Program-made: the position numbers and the translations under genes
In this document: positions 11,874 through 22,400 of the stretch, piece by piece
Layout: each line of letters starts with the position of its first letter
How positions within the stretch are numbered: the stretch's first letter is position 1
Assembly: GCF_024679245.1 (NCBI RefSeq)
Contig: NC_090178.1
Span: 30,038,742 to 30,102,741, forward strand
Direction: 5' to 3'
DNA: 64,000 nt
Source of the DNA: Pseudorasbora parva
Lineage: Eukaryota; Chordata; Actinopteri; Cypriniformes; Gobionidae
The notes under the pieces: model-generated
Database searches by the model: none
The model's input: only the letters and a program-made list of their open reading frames with translations
What the model was told of the DNA's origin: nothing

Positions 11874-12389
11874 TAGCCTAGAAATCTAGACGCACCCTAG
11901 CGGCAGCAAATTTAATCTGCCTGCAAGTGTCGTCTAGGAACTCTCAATACCCTTCTGAGCTGTATTCCTCACAATCTGGATGGGCCAATCACATCATGTA
12001 TAGAGTCGGTGGGCGGGGCCATAATGACGACGGCCGAGTTGCGTTTGCGTGCTTCTAGTAAACACAGAAACTGACGAACGGCGGCGGTCTTTCGAATCAG
12101 CTCTGACCGCAATTCTGGAAGACTTGGAGTTAAGCTTTTCTCTGAGAAAAGAACAAAGAACGGCACTGAAGTCATTCTTAAAAAGGGAAGATGTGTTCGG
12201 AGTTTAGCCGACCGGATACGGTGAATGTTTAATCTATCAACAAGCTCTGTTTCACCTCCGTTGCTCTGGGTGGTGTAGCGTGCAGAGGGAGTTTGAAAGA
12301 CAACCGTTTATCCCGCCCCTCGGATTGAGCCCTGTCTATGGTGAGTTTCCAGACCAAACATCTTGATGTGGGTCTGGCTTGTCAGGCTA
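11874..12389 (+). mobile_element. Family E hAT-like element, copy 1
   Basis: A 516-bp element inserted in C1. It is flanked by acggtgagt on both sides (11865-11873 and 12390-12398), an 8-9 bp target duplication typical of hAT-type transposition. The ends TAGCCTAGAAATCTAGACGC and, on the complement, TAGCCTGACAAGCCAGACCC match at 14 of 20 positions. Other copies lie at 30960-31320 (minus) and 47876-48365 (plus). All carry the same RecQ-like coding segment. No transposase is present, so it is non-autonomous. Confidence 0.8.
12109..12245 (+). pseudogene. RecQ-helicase-like segment in family E copy 1
   Basis: The frame from 12109 reads LEDLELSFSLRKEQRTALKS, then FLKREDVFGV, a TAG stop at 12205-12207, then PTGYGECLIYQ. 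This matches RecQ-family helicases at motif 0 (F..R..Q..AL) followed by motif I (VLPTGxGKSLIYQ). The Walker A lysine position is glutamate (GAA at 12223-12225), as in the other two copies. Similarity fades after about 12245. It is a short piece of one exon, far short of a helicase domain, and is non-functional. Confidence 0.6.
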
Positions 12390-12471
12390 ACGGTGAGTCA
12401 TTAATGACATCAAATTCATTTTTTTGGTGAACTAACCCTTTAAGTTGTAAGTTAAACATTCAACCCCATAA

Positions 12472-13295
12472 AGGTGGGATAAGTGTTATTTCAAAACCGT
12501 TTTAGAAAAAGGACTCGGGCCAAGTGGAATAACAAACTTGTAGCCAATCAGCAGGTAAGGGGCGTGTCTATGGTGAGAAGAGAGGCCCAGTGAACGTCAT
12601 TATTCAAAACACACGAGTCACACAGGATGGACATTAGCCAAGAAAGAACTAATATATGCTGGCTTTTGCTTGAATATGCTTGTGTGTCATGTTCGCTTGT
12701 TTGTCCATTTGCGATCGCATTGTCGCTCACTTCAGCGATGATAAAGACCCGTTCATTTCCACACCGTATGGAGCATCTAAATCCCATCAGTGTTTCAAGG
12801 TTTCAAGCGTCAGCTCACAAAATGTGTTCGACAGGTAAGATACTATACTCCTAATATACTGGTATGTTTGTTTCCTCTTTTCTTCTATATAACCCATCTG
12901 GTCAAAATTGTAATATATGTCGTTAGCTGGACTATCGAGCTTGTATAGCCTACTAACTTTATTGAATTGTTCATGACAACTGTTTGTGTTTTGTGATCGC
13001 TATAACTCTAATCTTGTCATAATTGTAATATGTCATTAGCTGGACTGTCGGTTCGTGTTCTATCGAGTTGTTCATGAGAACGGTTTGTGTTTTTGTGATG
13101 GAAGGGGTGACTTTTTCATTGAATATTCGACCTGGATTAGTAACACACAGATTCTGCCATAGTCGTTGCCTGGGTTACGTATGTGTGGGGCAGAGCTATC
13201 AATATAGGGCCGAGACCCTTTATGTGTGTAGGGGCCTGTTTGTTTTGGTGATTTGAAATAACAACAATGGTTACCAGATATCACTTATCCCACCT
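12472..13295 (+). mobile_element. TTAA element I
   Basis: The ends AGGTGGGATAAGTG (12472) and CACTTATCCCACCT (13282-13295) are perfect inverted repeats. The right flank is TTAA (13296-13299); the left flank reads ATAA, a one-base change. The element is 824 bp. It holds an open frame opening at ATG 12627 and reading to a donor-like cagGTAAGA near 12834; the product resembles nothing I know. The sequence gtaatatgtcattagctgg (13026) repeats one near 12910, an internal duplication. It is non-autonomous. Confidence 0.7.
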
Positions 13296-13299
13296 TTAA

Positions 13300-13770
13300 A
13301 GGAACTGTGTGTAAGAAATGTATTTCGGTTCATCATAAAATGGCCCTGATATGTCATTAGACATTAAGAAATCATGTTAATTTCAAATACTTATCTCACT
13401 GACAACAGTAGTCCGTCTAGGACTATTTAAAAGTTGTTGTTGCAGCCCTCCATTGATGTTGTTGTTGACATGTTGTGATTTGGCCGGAAGCTCCACCCTC
13501 CAACTATCTACCAATCACGGAGTCAGTAGTGTTTGGGCATCTGGGTTGCCAGCTCTGCTCTAGTTACCACAGCTGCAGCTACAAACTTTCTGTTACAGAA
13601 CTGTGTATCTTAGATAAGCTCACGGAGGTGAAGGAGAACGGGAAACATGGATTTTAATCATAGACTCAGGGAAACACAAACCAGAGCTACATACAAACGA
13701 GTACCGACAAACACTGAGGGCAAAGCATTGTCAGGATTCCCAACTTACAAACAATGAAACACTGTAAGCC
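13300..13770 (+). mobile_element. TTAA element K (right end not found)
   Basis: It starts at TTAA (13296-13299) followed by AGGAACTGTGTGTAAG, a TTAAAGGRR-type terminus of a repeat seen across cyprinids. It shares that TTAA with the end of element I. The right terminus was not located; the repeat-like body runs at least to about 13700. No coding similarity was found. Confidence 0.5.
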
Positions 13771-14514
13771 CCCGATGAAGTAATGTGCATTTATTTGACA
13801 GACATCCTGTAGTTATCGGATAGTGGCTTTAACCACTTTATTGTTCCTGCCTATCTGAAATTAAATAACAGTTATCATATATGTGAATTTATTTGCTACT
13901 AATTATAATTTCAATTTATCACAGTCACATCAAAGCAGTTTGTGTATACTGAATTAAATTAATATAGAGCATTTACCTAAAGGGATAGTTCACCCAAAAA
14001 TTTAAATGACCCTATGATTTACTTACCCTCAAGTCATCCTAGGTGTATATGACATTCTTTTTTAAGACAAATAAATTCTGAGTTACATTAAAAAATGTCC
14101 TGGCTAATGGCAGTGAATAGGAATTTGAACGCTGAATTTAAAGCCAAAAAGAGCATTATATATCCATTATAAAAGTAATCCACACGGCTCTCGAAAGTTA
14201 ATAAAGACCTTCTGAGGTGGAGCGTTGCATTTGTATAGGAAAAATATCCATATTTAAAACTTTCTAAAGTAAAATATCTAGCTTCTAGAACATCTTCCAT
14301 ACAAAGAAAGTGTAATGTCTCTTGCACTGCTTACGTAACGTCTGACGTCATGTGTCATAAAAGTTACGCTTGTTTAAAAAAAAACGTGAATTGAATACGA
14401 AAAATGACCTGTTATAAAGTATAGAAAGTTTTAAATATGGATATTTTTCTTACACAAACTCATCACCTTTATTAACCTCTCAGAGCTGTGTACTCATAAC
14501 TCTGATTGTACATT

Positions 14515-14612
14515 TCCTCTCTCAAGACCCATAAAAGGCACTAAAGACGTCGTTACAAAGCCCATCTCACTACGTTGGCTCTACAATAATTTCATGAAGC
14601 GATAACAATTTT
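14515..14612 (+). repeat. C-type element inner fragment
   Basis: The words cctctcaagacccataaaag and acgtcgttacaaagcccatc recur at 20785-20845 and, inverted, at 21740-21795. They belong to the central part of longer C-type elements. Confidence 0.6.
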
Positions 14613-14617
14613 ATGGC

Positions 14618-14710
14618 AATCAATCAATCAATCAACTTTATTTACATAGCGCTTTAACAATGACAATTGTTTCAAAGCAGCTTCACAGTGTTAAACAGGA
14701 CAATATTGCA
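14618..14710 (-). repeat. Retroposon 3' tail, (TCAA)n-ended
   Basis: A run of tcaa units followed by ctttatttacatagcgcttt and caaagcagcttcacag. This is the familiar 3' end of a fish retroposon, inserted in minus orientation. Only the tail is present. Confidence 0.55.
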
Positions 14711-15165
14711 ACAAAATTTGAAGTACAGTCGTACTGGAGAAAACAGTGGTGTTATCAGCTTATTTTAATTTATCTTATAGCGACAATGTTGGCCGATCAG
14801 TACCTTTGTACCTTTAAGGTACTAATTTGCACTCTTTAAGTACTGGTATGTACCTTTTAAAGGGGGGATGAAACACTCAGTTTCAGTCAATCTCAAGGCA
14901 ATCTTGAGTACCTATAGAGTAGTATTGCATCCTTCATATCTCCAAAAAGTCTTTAGTTTTATTATATTTATAAAAGAAATATAGGCTGTACTGAGTCTTT
15001 CCGGAAAAAAATGAGCGGCTGGAGGCGTATCGTGTGGGCGGAGCTAAAGAATGACGAGCGCGCAGCTACTGCATGAGAGCTTCTGAAAGCTGACATCCTC
15101 AAGCGTGGAGAAGAAAACGTTACCCTAATAAATGGCTATCTATTAGATTCAACTAATACATAAAT

Positions 15166-16692
15166 TAGCCTTCTCAAAAAATTAGCATATTGTTATAAAG
15201 TTTATTATTTTCCATAATGTAATGATAAAAATTTAAATTAAACGTTCATATATTTTAGATTCATTGCACACCAACTGAAATATTTCAGGTCTTTTATTGT
15301 TTTAATACTGATGATTTTGGCATACAGCTCATGAAAACCCAAAACTCCTGTCTCAAAAAAATTCATCCGACCAAAAAGAAAAGTGTTTTTAATACAAAAA
15401 AAGTCAACCTTCAAATAATTATGTTCAGTTATGCACTCAATACTCGGTCGGGAATCCTTTTGCAGAAATGACTGCTTCAATGCGGCGTGGCATGGAGGCG
15501 ATCAGCCTGTGGCACTGCTGAGGTGTTATGGAGGCCCAGGATGCTTCGATAGCGGCCTTAAGCTCATCCAGAGTGTTGGGTCTTGCGTCTCTCAACTTTA
15601 TCTTCACAATATCCCACAGATTCTCTATGGGGTTCAGATCAGGAGAGTTGGCAGTAATACCATGGTCAGTAAACCATTTTCCAGTGGTTTTGGCACTGTG
15701 AGAAGGTGCCAGGTCGTGCTGAAAAAAAACGAAATCTTCATCTCCATAAAGCTTTTCAGCAGATGGAAGCATGAAGTGCTCCAAAATCTCCTGATAGCTA
15801 GCTGCATTGACCCTGCCCTTGATAAAACACAGTGGACCAACACCAGCAGCTGACATGGCACCCCAGACCATCACTGACTGTGGGTACTTGACACTGGACT
15901 TCAGGCCTTTTGGCATTTCCTTCTCCCCAGTCTTCCTCCAGACTCTGGCACCTTGTTTTCTGAATGACATGCAACATTTGAGCAGCAGTCCAGTGCTGCT
16001 TCTCTGTAGCCCAAAGTGGCTTGACCTGGGGAATGCGGCACCTGTAGCCCATTTCCTGCACACGCCTGTGCACGGTGGCTCTGGATGTTTCTACTCCAGA
16101 CTCAGTGCACTTCCTCCGCAGGTCCCCCAAGGTCTGGAATCGGTCCTTCTCCACAATCTTCCTCAGGGTCCGGTCATCTATTCTCGTTGTGCAGCGTTTT
16201 TTGCAACACTTTTTCCTTCCCACAGACTTCCCACTGAGGTGCCTTGATACAGCACTCTGGGAACAGCCTATTCGTTCAGAAATTTCTTTCTGTGTCTTAC
16301 CCTCTCGCTTGAGGGTGTCAATGATGGCCTTCTGGACAGGGTGGGGTCGGCAGTCTTACCCATGATTGCGGTTTTGAGTAATGAACCAGGCTGGGAGTTT
16401 TTAAAAGCCTCAGGAATCTTTTGCAGGTGTTTAGAGTTAATTCCTTGATTCAGATGATTAGGTTAATAGCTCGTTTAGAGAACCTTTTCATGATATGCTA
16501 ATTTTTTGAGATAGGAATTCTGGGTTTTCATGAGCTGTATGCCAAAATCATCAGTATTAAAACAATAAAAAATCTGAAATATTTCAGTTGGTGTGTAATC
16601 AATCTAAAATATATGAAAGTTTAAATTTTATCAATATATTATGGAAAATAATGAACTTTATCACAGTATGCTAATTTTTTTAGAGGACCTGT
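15166..16692 (-). mobile_element. Tc1/mariner transposon, near full length
   Basis: Long inverted repeats of about 190-200 bp bound the element. Matching words such as ttctcaaaaaattagcata (15171), catgaaaacccaaaactcc (15331) and their complements (16520-16545 and 16668-16680) are present. The outermost bases on the left are eroded; the right end is gaggacctgta. It is about 1.53 kb, inserted in family A copy 2. Confidence 0.85.
15437..16363 (-). pseudogene. Tc1-like transposase, frameshifted, catalytic D lost
   Basis: ATG at 16363 opens MGKTADPT. A frame change follows, after which IIDTLKREGKTQKEISERIG and CSQSAVSRHLSGK give the N-terminal helix-turn-helix. The frame then runs RRVQEMGYRCRIPQVKPLWA to HWTAAQ, where about 11 codons are missing, including the first catalytic aspartate (SDES motif), and the frame shifts. 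The C-terminal half is readable: VMVWGAMSAAGVGPL, the second aspartate in QHDLAPSH, and the glutamate in SPDLNPIENLW, ending GFPTEY. Five residues before SPDLNP are also missing (GITANSPD). The protein would be about 340 residues in an intact relative. Lacking one DDE residue and with at least two frameshifts, it is dead. Confidence 0.9.
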
Positions 16693-18280
16693 ATATGATC
16701 CAGAATCATTCGGAGGCTGAAATAAATCGAACAGGAGAAGCAACAGCATCAGGACATCCGTCTCTGTTGTATGTACTGTATTTAGTGGACTGTCAACATT
16801 TGTGTGTGTTTACTCGCAGTTTATGAGGACATGATTCGGTTTATGGACTATTGTATTCGACTAAACATTAGCAGTAGCAAGCAAAACGGTTTTTGCATGT
16901 CAGACTAGTGTAACGTTATACATAGAACAATAATGGAGTAACCGTTAGCGCATTTGAATGACGAAGCACGCTTTGTGAGAACGCTAGGTTTATGTTTGAG
17001 TGGTTTTACTGACACCTATAATGTTAGTGGTCAGCTAAACAAATGTATTTAAACACACACCATAGATCGCATGCTCCATTGATAAATTAAGTGACGTTAT
17101 ACACGATCGTGTTGATTACTGATGTTTACTCACACGACGATAGCCAATAACACAGACATTTGAAGCAGTTTAACTCACCGCCTGTTTCCAAAGCACAACC
17201 GTGAACCTTTATCGCTGGGTCCGCTCCGTCAAAAACACACTTCTTTGGTATGATTTGGGTAAGTCCTGTGACAGCATTGACCGTGGAGATCCGCGATGTT
17301 GTGAAGCTTCCCGTCATTTCTGCTTTCAAATTGGTTCAAATGCGGCGCTGCCTTCCCGGAATGCTGTGCTGAAGCATTGAAGTCGCTCGACGTCACCCAT
17401 AGGAATAAAGTGGAGAACAGCGCGGACTATCACGACAAGTATTCACGGACGACTGGATCTACAGCTGAGAGTGTTTATGGGCGTGCTTTTGCTCTCTCGC
17501 CTCTAGTCACGCGCGCGCACCCTTCTGGGAGAAGGGCCCATACAAGGACCTTCCGCTCTGTTGACATCAAGCGGACCCATACTCGAAAACTCTCCGAAAC
17601 CGGAAGGAGTATTTTTGACACAGAAATACTCCATCAAACGTCCAACATTAGTTTTTGAAACTTTGTCTATGTTTAGGATGGGAATCCAAGTCTTTAACAG
17701 TGTAAAAAGCTCAGTATGCATGAAACAGCATTTCACCCTCCCTTTAAGGTACTAATATGTACCATTTAGGGGTGGAGTAAGGTACAAAGATGTACCTTTT
17801 CACTTTTGTACTTTAGGGTACCGCCCCAGTGACAGCACTGTACCTTTTTTTCACTTGAGTGTAGGATGGCTTGAGGGTGAGTAAATCATATAGGGTCATT
17901 TTTATTTTTGGGTGAACTATTCCTTTAAATGCTCTATATTAATCGTGAAAAACAAGTGAGCAAGGACTGAATTAGTGCCCTCTCAAAAATAAAATAGGAT
18001 TCAGGACCCCTATGAATGATTATACCATTGTTTATATCCATTTTTAAAGTTCCCTGGAGTGAAGACAGCGGCTTGAATAGGACATGGTGCCACATAATGT
18101 CACAATGAGGATCATACAGTAAACTAGTAGCTACTGCACCTTCAACATCCAGCTATTTGTAAAAAACTTCTCGAAGCAACTCTGATGTCGCAACATTAAT
18201 CACATGATGAAACACAGACTCGTCTATTGGCAGTATGGGCTGTGTGCAGAACAGTTTATATAGTGAATACCCCCCCCGCC

Positions 18281-18316
<36 letters not shown>
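18281..18316. repeat. (CA)n microsatellite
   Basis: About 36 bp of perfect CA dinucleotides preceded by a C run. Confidence 0.95.
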
Positions 18317-18319
<3 letters not shown>

Positions 18320-19654
18320 GGGTTGGCCACACGGAATAGCCGTGCATGTCAATTGCAAGGTTTAAAGTTGCTGGACAATTACTTTACAGCACTGAACACT
18401 TAAATGACTATAATTTCCTCTGTGATTCAGCCCCGGCCTTTGAGCCTGAATAATAATGCACTATATTTGTGCAAGAGGGATCTCTCATTTTCACAGAAAC
18501 CCCTCAGGGTCTGGATTAGACCCAGCTCGCATTAAATGCCAATAAACCCTGCTTTGACACAGAGTATGTTTACAGTACGCGGTTGCTCCTTGGTGGGTGA
18601 TTGTGCATGTTATTACATGCATAGATCACCACATTTAGCAATAGTAAAACAGGCCCACGGTGTTCTGGAGATCACATGAAACCCTTCACCCATTCTTTAA
18701 ATGATTCTGGGGGGGTTCATATTATTAGATCAGCTCTATGTGGCGAGTGTGTCCCACTGATGCAAAGCCTAAAATGATGATTGATAATCTTTGTGTTGTT
18801 TGATGACAGCCCAAAAATGAAAACAAAGGATTACGACATTTAATCGTTACTCTATTCTTTGATATGCTTATGATTTTACACTACATTAAAAAAACAAGAA
18901 AAATATGTAAATAAATAGTGCATAACTATATTGTATAATAATATTGTTTATTTGAATGTGTATTATACACATTAAACATATATTAATATTTTAGCAATTA
19001 TGTTTGATATCTACAAGTCTTTCCATGCAGGCTTGCAGCCAGAGTATTCATCATCATCTGTCATGCTTTAATTTTGTATAAATTATATATGTCAAAGAAA
19101 ATTATACTGCGGACTGCATCTGTGTGGCTTTGTAGCTTTAATGTCACATGGGCTTCAATCCAAGTCTATGTGCCAAAACCCATTCCAATCTTTTTAACGC
19201 AGGCCCCCATAGTGAAAAAAAAGCTTGTCATGTTCACACCTCTCAGGCAGCAGAGGTTTCATCTTATACCACTAAAGACTGACAGAACGCTATTGAAACT
19301 CAATTGTAATATATAGAACTGAATCTGGCTTTCATTCGTACTTCAGAGGAGATGTGACTGAATCATACATTATTCAGAAAAGCAATGGTTTGTCAGTATA
19401 TGATGATACTCTGGTAACAATAATCCACAAGGGTCGGGTGTCTGTATTTACTCTAATGGTATCAATTAAAATGAGTAATTTCACCAATAGGATCCAGCCA
19501 TGAATGTAGGCAAAAGGTGGCAGCTTTGAAGAATCTAAACCGGTGGTTCTCAACCAGAGGCCCAAGAAAACTTCTAAGGGGGCTGCAGGATGGCTTAAAA
19601 TTATTTTATTTATTATTTGTTTTTTGGTTACACATTAGTGTGGAGGACACATAA
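18317..19654. other. No recognised feature
   Basis: AT-rich and apparently unique. Frames under 81 codons, no motif, no terminal repeats noticed. Confidence 0.4.
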
Positions 19655-20868
19655 AGGTTTAGATCACCCAAAAATGAAAATTCTGTCATTAATTTCTCAC
19701 CCTCATGGCATTCCAGACCCATAACGCTGCGTTCACACCAAACGCGAATTGAGCGTCAAAATTACATCTACCGCATCTAGTTTGACGCATGAACATTTTG
19801 AATCCATTCGCGCGTCCGCAGCTAATTGGACTCACGTAGAAATCGAGCATTTGAAGCGAAATAGACGTGCGTTAAAGGCACTCCAGGTGAAATATATTAA
19901 GCATTAACAGCCACACGTGGTTCAGCCAACGCACTACCTGGATTATCTTCACTGTATGTATATTTAAATAACATATAAAGTTATGAAACTTCACTTTGCC
20001 CTCATTTAAAATGATCTGGTAGGCAACAATAGATTAATTGGACCAAAGATCGCCTATTAGATGTACACAAGACAAAGTATATGTCATGTTTAACCTCTAC
20101 ATAGACATCCGAGCCAGCGGCAAACGGCAGAAGGACTGGCCGAGGAAAGGCTGCTCATGCTGGGGTTAACGAGCGCTGAGCGCCCGGAGATCGCCTGGAT
20201 CAAAGAGAAAAAGTGTTCTTTTTAAATAGGCACTGTCTGTATAGGTAAACCACATATTTTAGCTTTAAACAACTACATTATCAACTGAAAAGCATTAAAA
20301 CTACATTTAGTGACAAAATATCAGTCTTTTTTAATTATATGCAGGGTTTCTCATCACGTCACTTCAACCACGTGACAGCATCAAGCAGGCTCCTCATTGG
20401 TTAACGCGGCGCGAACTGACGCCAAAGTTCAAATTTTTCAACTCGGGCGTAGACGCGAATTCGCTTCAAACGCGTGAATGCACAAAAAGCACCACTCGCG
20501 CGTATCGTGCAAGACGCTCAAATCGCTTCAAATTGGTAACTGGACGCGCTAATGAGGCGGAATCACGTCCATCGCGCTGCTCAAAACGCGTCTATCGGCC
20601 CACAGGACCTCCAGACGCGCGTCAACGAGCCTTTCCATTGACTTTACATGGAAATAATTCGCCACAGACGCTCTATTCGCGTTTGGTGTGAACGTACCTT
20701 AAGACCTCCGTTCATCTTCGGAACACAAATTAAGATATTTTTGTTGAAATCGGATGGCTCAAAAAGGCTTTTATTGACACCAATATTTCCTCTCTCAAGA
20801 CCCATAAAAGACAGTAAAGACGTCGTTACAAAGCCCATCTCACTCCAGTGGTTCTACGATAATTTTAT
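19655..20868 (+). mobile_element. C-type element C3, split by element D; 3' part truncated
   Basis: It begins AGGTTTAGATCACCCAAAAA and continues ctcaccctcatggcattcc up to 19724. It resumes at 20703 with gacctccgttcatcttcgga and acaaattaagatatttttgt. The standard C-type order is thus kept across the 975-bp insertion. The right-hand arm is missing past about 20868. Confidence 0.7.
19725..20699. mobile_element. TIR element D with TAA duplication (Harbinger-like)
   Basis: A 975-bp insertion in C3, flanked by TAA (19722-19724 and 20700-20702). The ends GTTCACACCAAACGCGAAT and ATTCGCGTTTGGTGTGAAC are perfect inverted repeats, slightly inset from the duplication. A 3-bp TWA duplication is the hallmark of PIF/Harbinger transposition. 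The body is CpG-rich, with many gcgtcaaa-like words repeated in both orientations near the ends. No transposase was recognised, so it is non-autonomous. Confidence 0.75.
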
Positions 20869-21459
20869 TTCAGACATGACTGCTTTGGCAATACTTTAGT
20901 TTATTGAAGACAATTATCTTTGGCGGTATGGTTCCTTTATGGGGTTCTTGCTCCATGATTAATAGAACATATACAAAAGCTTTGCATTAACCCCCATGGA
21001 ACCATCAGCTTGAGTGATATAGAGATGATTTAAGACACTTAGTAGTGTCTTCTGGACAGTGGTAACATGTAAACGTGCGTTGAATCCTGGACATCTACTG
21101 TTGCTTGGCTATGAGGATTAATGTCTCTCGGCAGTGAGGTCCATAACAGCTAGGACTTAAATCCTTGGTAATCCAAAAGAAAAAAGAGAAGAAACAGCAG
21201 CCAGAAGGTGAACAGTAATTTTTTGATACTTACAGTGGGTGGGGGGGTTTAAGCCACGTAGATGGCTGGGTGGCTGGGTGGGTTTAAGCCTAGTAGGGTG
21301 GGTGGGTTTAAGCATCCTTCCCGAGCAGAAATGCCACGTTTATATGTCCCTGATCTAATAGGAGAAGGGTAGTGATTGGCCTACGTGCCCTGACTGAACT
21401 TCACTGCGATTGATGAAGTGACAAGAATTATTGTTGTGCACAAAAAAACAAAACAAAAT
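20869..21459. other. No gene; short GGGTGGGTTTAAGC tandem
   Basis: Three or four imperfect copies of gggtggg(ggg)tttaagc lie at 21236-21315. Nothing else is recognised. Confidence 0.5.
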
Positions 21460-21952
21460 AACTTATATGGTGATGGCCAATTTCAAAACAATTCTTCCTG
21501 AAGCCTCAGAGGTTAAATAAAGCTTAAATCGGTGTATCATGATTCGCGTGTCAAACTTCCAAACAGCTGAAATCACGTGACTTTGATGATCCGAACTGCT
21601 TATTTGATACACTGATTCATAACGGCTCGAACTTTTACGAAGCGGTGTTTTGAAATCGGCCATCACTATATAAGTTGTAATTTAGGTTTTTTTTTTGCAC
21701 ACATAAACTATTCTCGTCGCTTTATAAATTATTGTAGAGCCACTGGAGTAAGAAGGGCTTTGTAACGTCGTCTTTAGTGCCTTTATGGGTCTTGAGAAAG
21801 GAAAAGTCATTGTGGCCAAAGGAGGCCTTTCTGAGCCATCAGATTTCAACAAAAATATCTTCATTTGTGTTACGAAGATGAACGGAGGTCTTACGGGTGT
21901 TGAACGACATGAGGGTAATGACAAAATGTTCCTTTTTGGGTTAACTAACCGT
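21460..21952 (-). mobile_element. C-type element C4 with inner inverted repeat
   Basis: The right end tttttgggttaactaaccg, then TTAA-like sequence at 21953-21956, is a C-type terminus. Inward come aagatgaacggaggtcttac and the complement of the gacccataaa block. At 21460-21680 there is a second palindrome: cttatatggtgatggccaat pairs with atcggccatcactatataag. The element is minus relative to C3. Confidence 0.65.
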
Positions 21953-22304
21953 TTAACTACATCTTTTGCCTCAATAAACTCCTAATTTACTGCTTATTAT
22001 TGGTACCGTTTGTCGAAACGGATTCCACAGGTTGAATTTTGAGTTGTTAAGCTTTCAAATGATCCCTAATTTATGATGATTATTAAAAAATATATTTAAA
22101 AAAAGACACAAATCGTAGAGCTGCAATAATATCTTGCTAGCGGGATACTAGCTGGGTTGCCATCCAAACTTTTCAAAATTTACAAAAAAAAACAAAAAAA
22201 CAAGATTTGCACATTAGGTGTGTTTCAAGCAAGTGGTTCAAGTGGATGACAGTGGTTTGGTAACCTAGTAACCAACAGTAAATAAAACAGCATCAGCAGA
22301 AACT

Positions 22305-22400
22305 ATGGGTGTTCAATTCCCGTTTTTTTGGAGTCGACTCCGATTCCCGACTCCCACTGTGGGAACTTATGGAATCGACTCCTCGACTCTATTTACTTTA
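22305..22400 (+). repeat. hAT-like repeat fragment (ggagtcgactcc)
   Basis: Contains gttcaattcccg, ggagtcgactccgattccc and ggaatcgactcc, the recurrent unit of a fish hAT-type end. No second end was found. Confidence 0.4.

Larger units (their letters stand above)
11439..12439. mobile_element. Palindromic TTAA element C1
   Basis: Flanked by TTAA (11435-11438 and 12440-12443), with ends AGGGTTAGTTCACC and GGTGAACTAACCCT. It is a long palindrome: arms such as actttgatgatgtttttatt near 11722 pair with the left arm near 11610-11640. The right arm is interrupted by family E copy 1 (11874-12389), and the sequence resumes with tcattaatgacatcaaattc. It is the cyprinid-type TTAAAGGGxTAGTTCACCC foldback element, with no coding capacity. 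Confidence 0.85.
14861..17743 (-). mobile_element. Family A TTAA element, copy 2, containing a Tc1
   Basis: Both ends are intact. On the plus strand the left end is AGGGGGGATGAAACACTC and the right end is GCATTTCACCCTCCCT, each flanked by TTAA. It lies in minus orientation relative to copies 1, 3, 4 and 5. A Tc1 transposon (15166-16692) is inserted near a TA inside it, leaving about 1.36 kb of family A sequence. The empty site is visible by comparison with copy 1 near 5330-5345. It gives the best definition of the family: TTAA duplication and TIRs starting AGGGGGG(G)TGAAA. Confidence 0.85.
14801..17863. mobile_element. Palindromic element B1, split by family A
   Basis: The left part (14801-14856) and right part (17748-17863) are the two halves of a GGTAC-rich palindrome also present intact at 45126-45368. 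The break falls within the central cctttaaggtac, at its TTAA, where family A copy 2 inserted and duplicated TTAA (14857-14860 and 17744-17747). The outer left terminus is eroded; the right end keeps gtaccttttttt..gagtgta. Confidence 0.7.
13981..17924. mobile_element. Palindromic TTAA element C2, host of a nest
   Basis: The left terminus is AGGGATAGTTCACCC (13981) and the right one is GGGTGAACTATTCCT, followed by TTAA (17925-17928). Inner arms pair around 14340: aaaaatatccatatttaaaac (about 14241) with its complement at about 14430. The right arm is split between about 14480 and 17864 by other repeats: a second C-type fragment (14515-14612), a retroposon tail (14618-14710), palindrome B1, family A copy 2 and a Tc1. 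Without insertions it would be under 600 bp. Confidence 0.75.

Noticed and set aside
12627..12854. Element I frame ending at a GTAAGA donor as a host exon
   Set aside because: It lies wholly inside a TIR-bounded repeat; the product matches nothing I know. Kept only as a note under element I.
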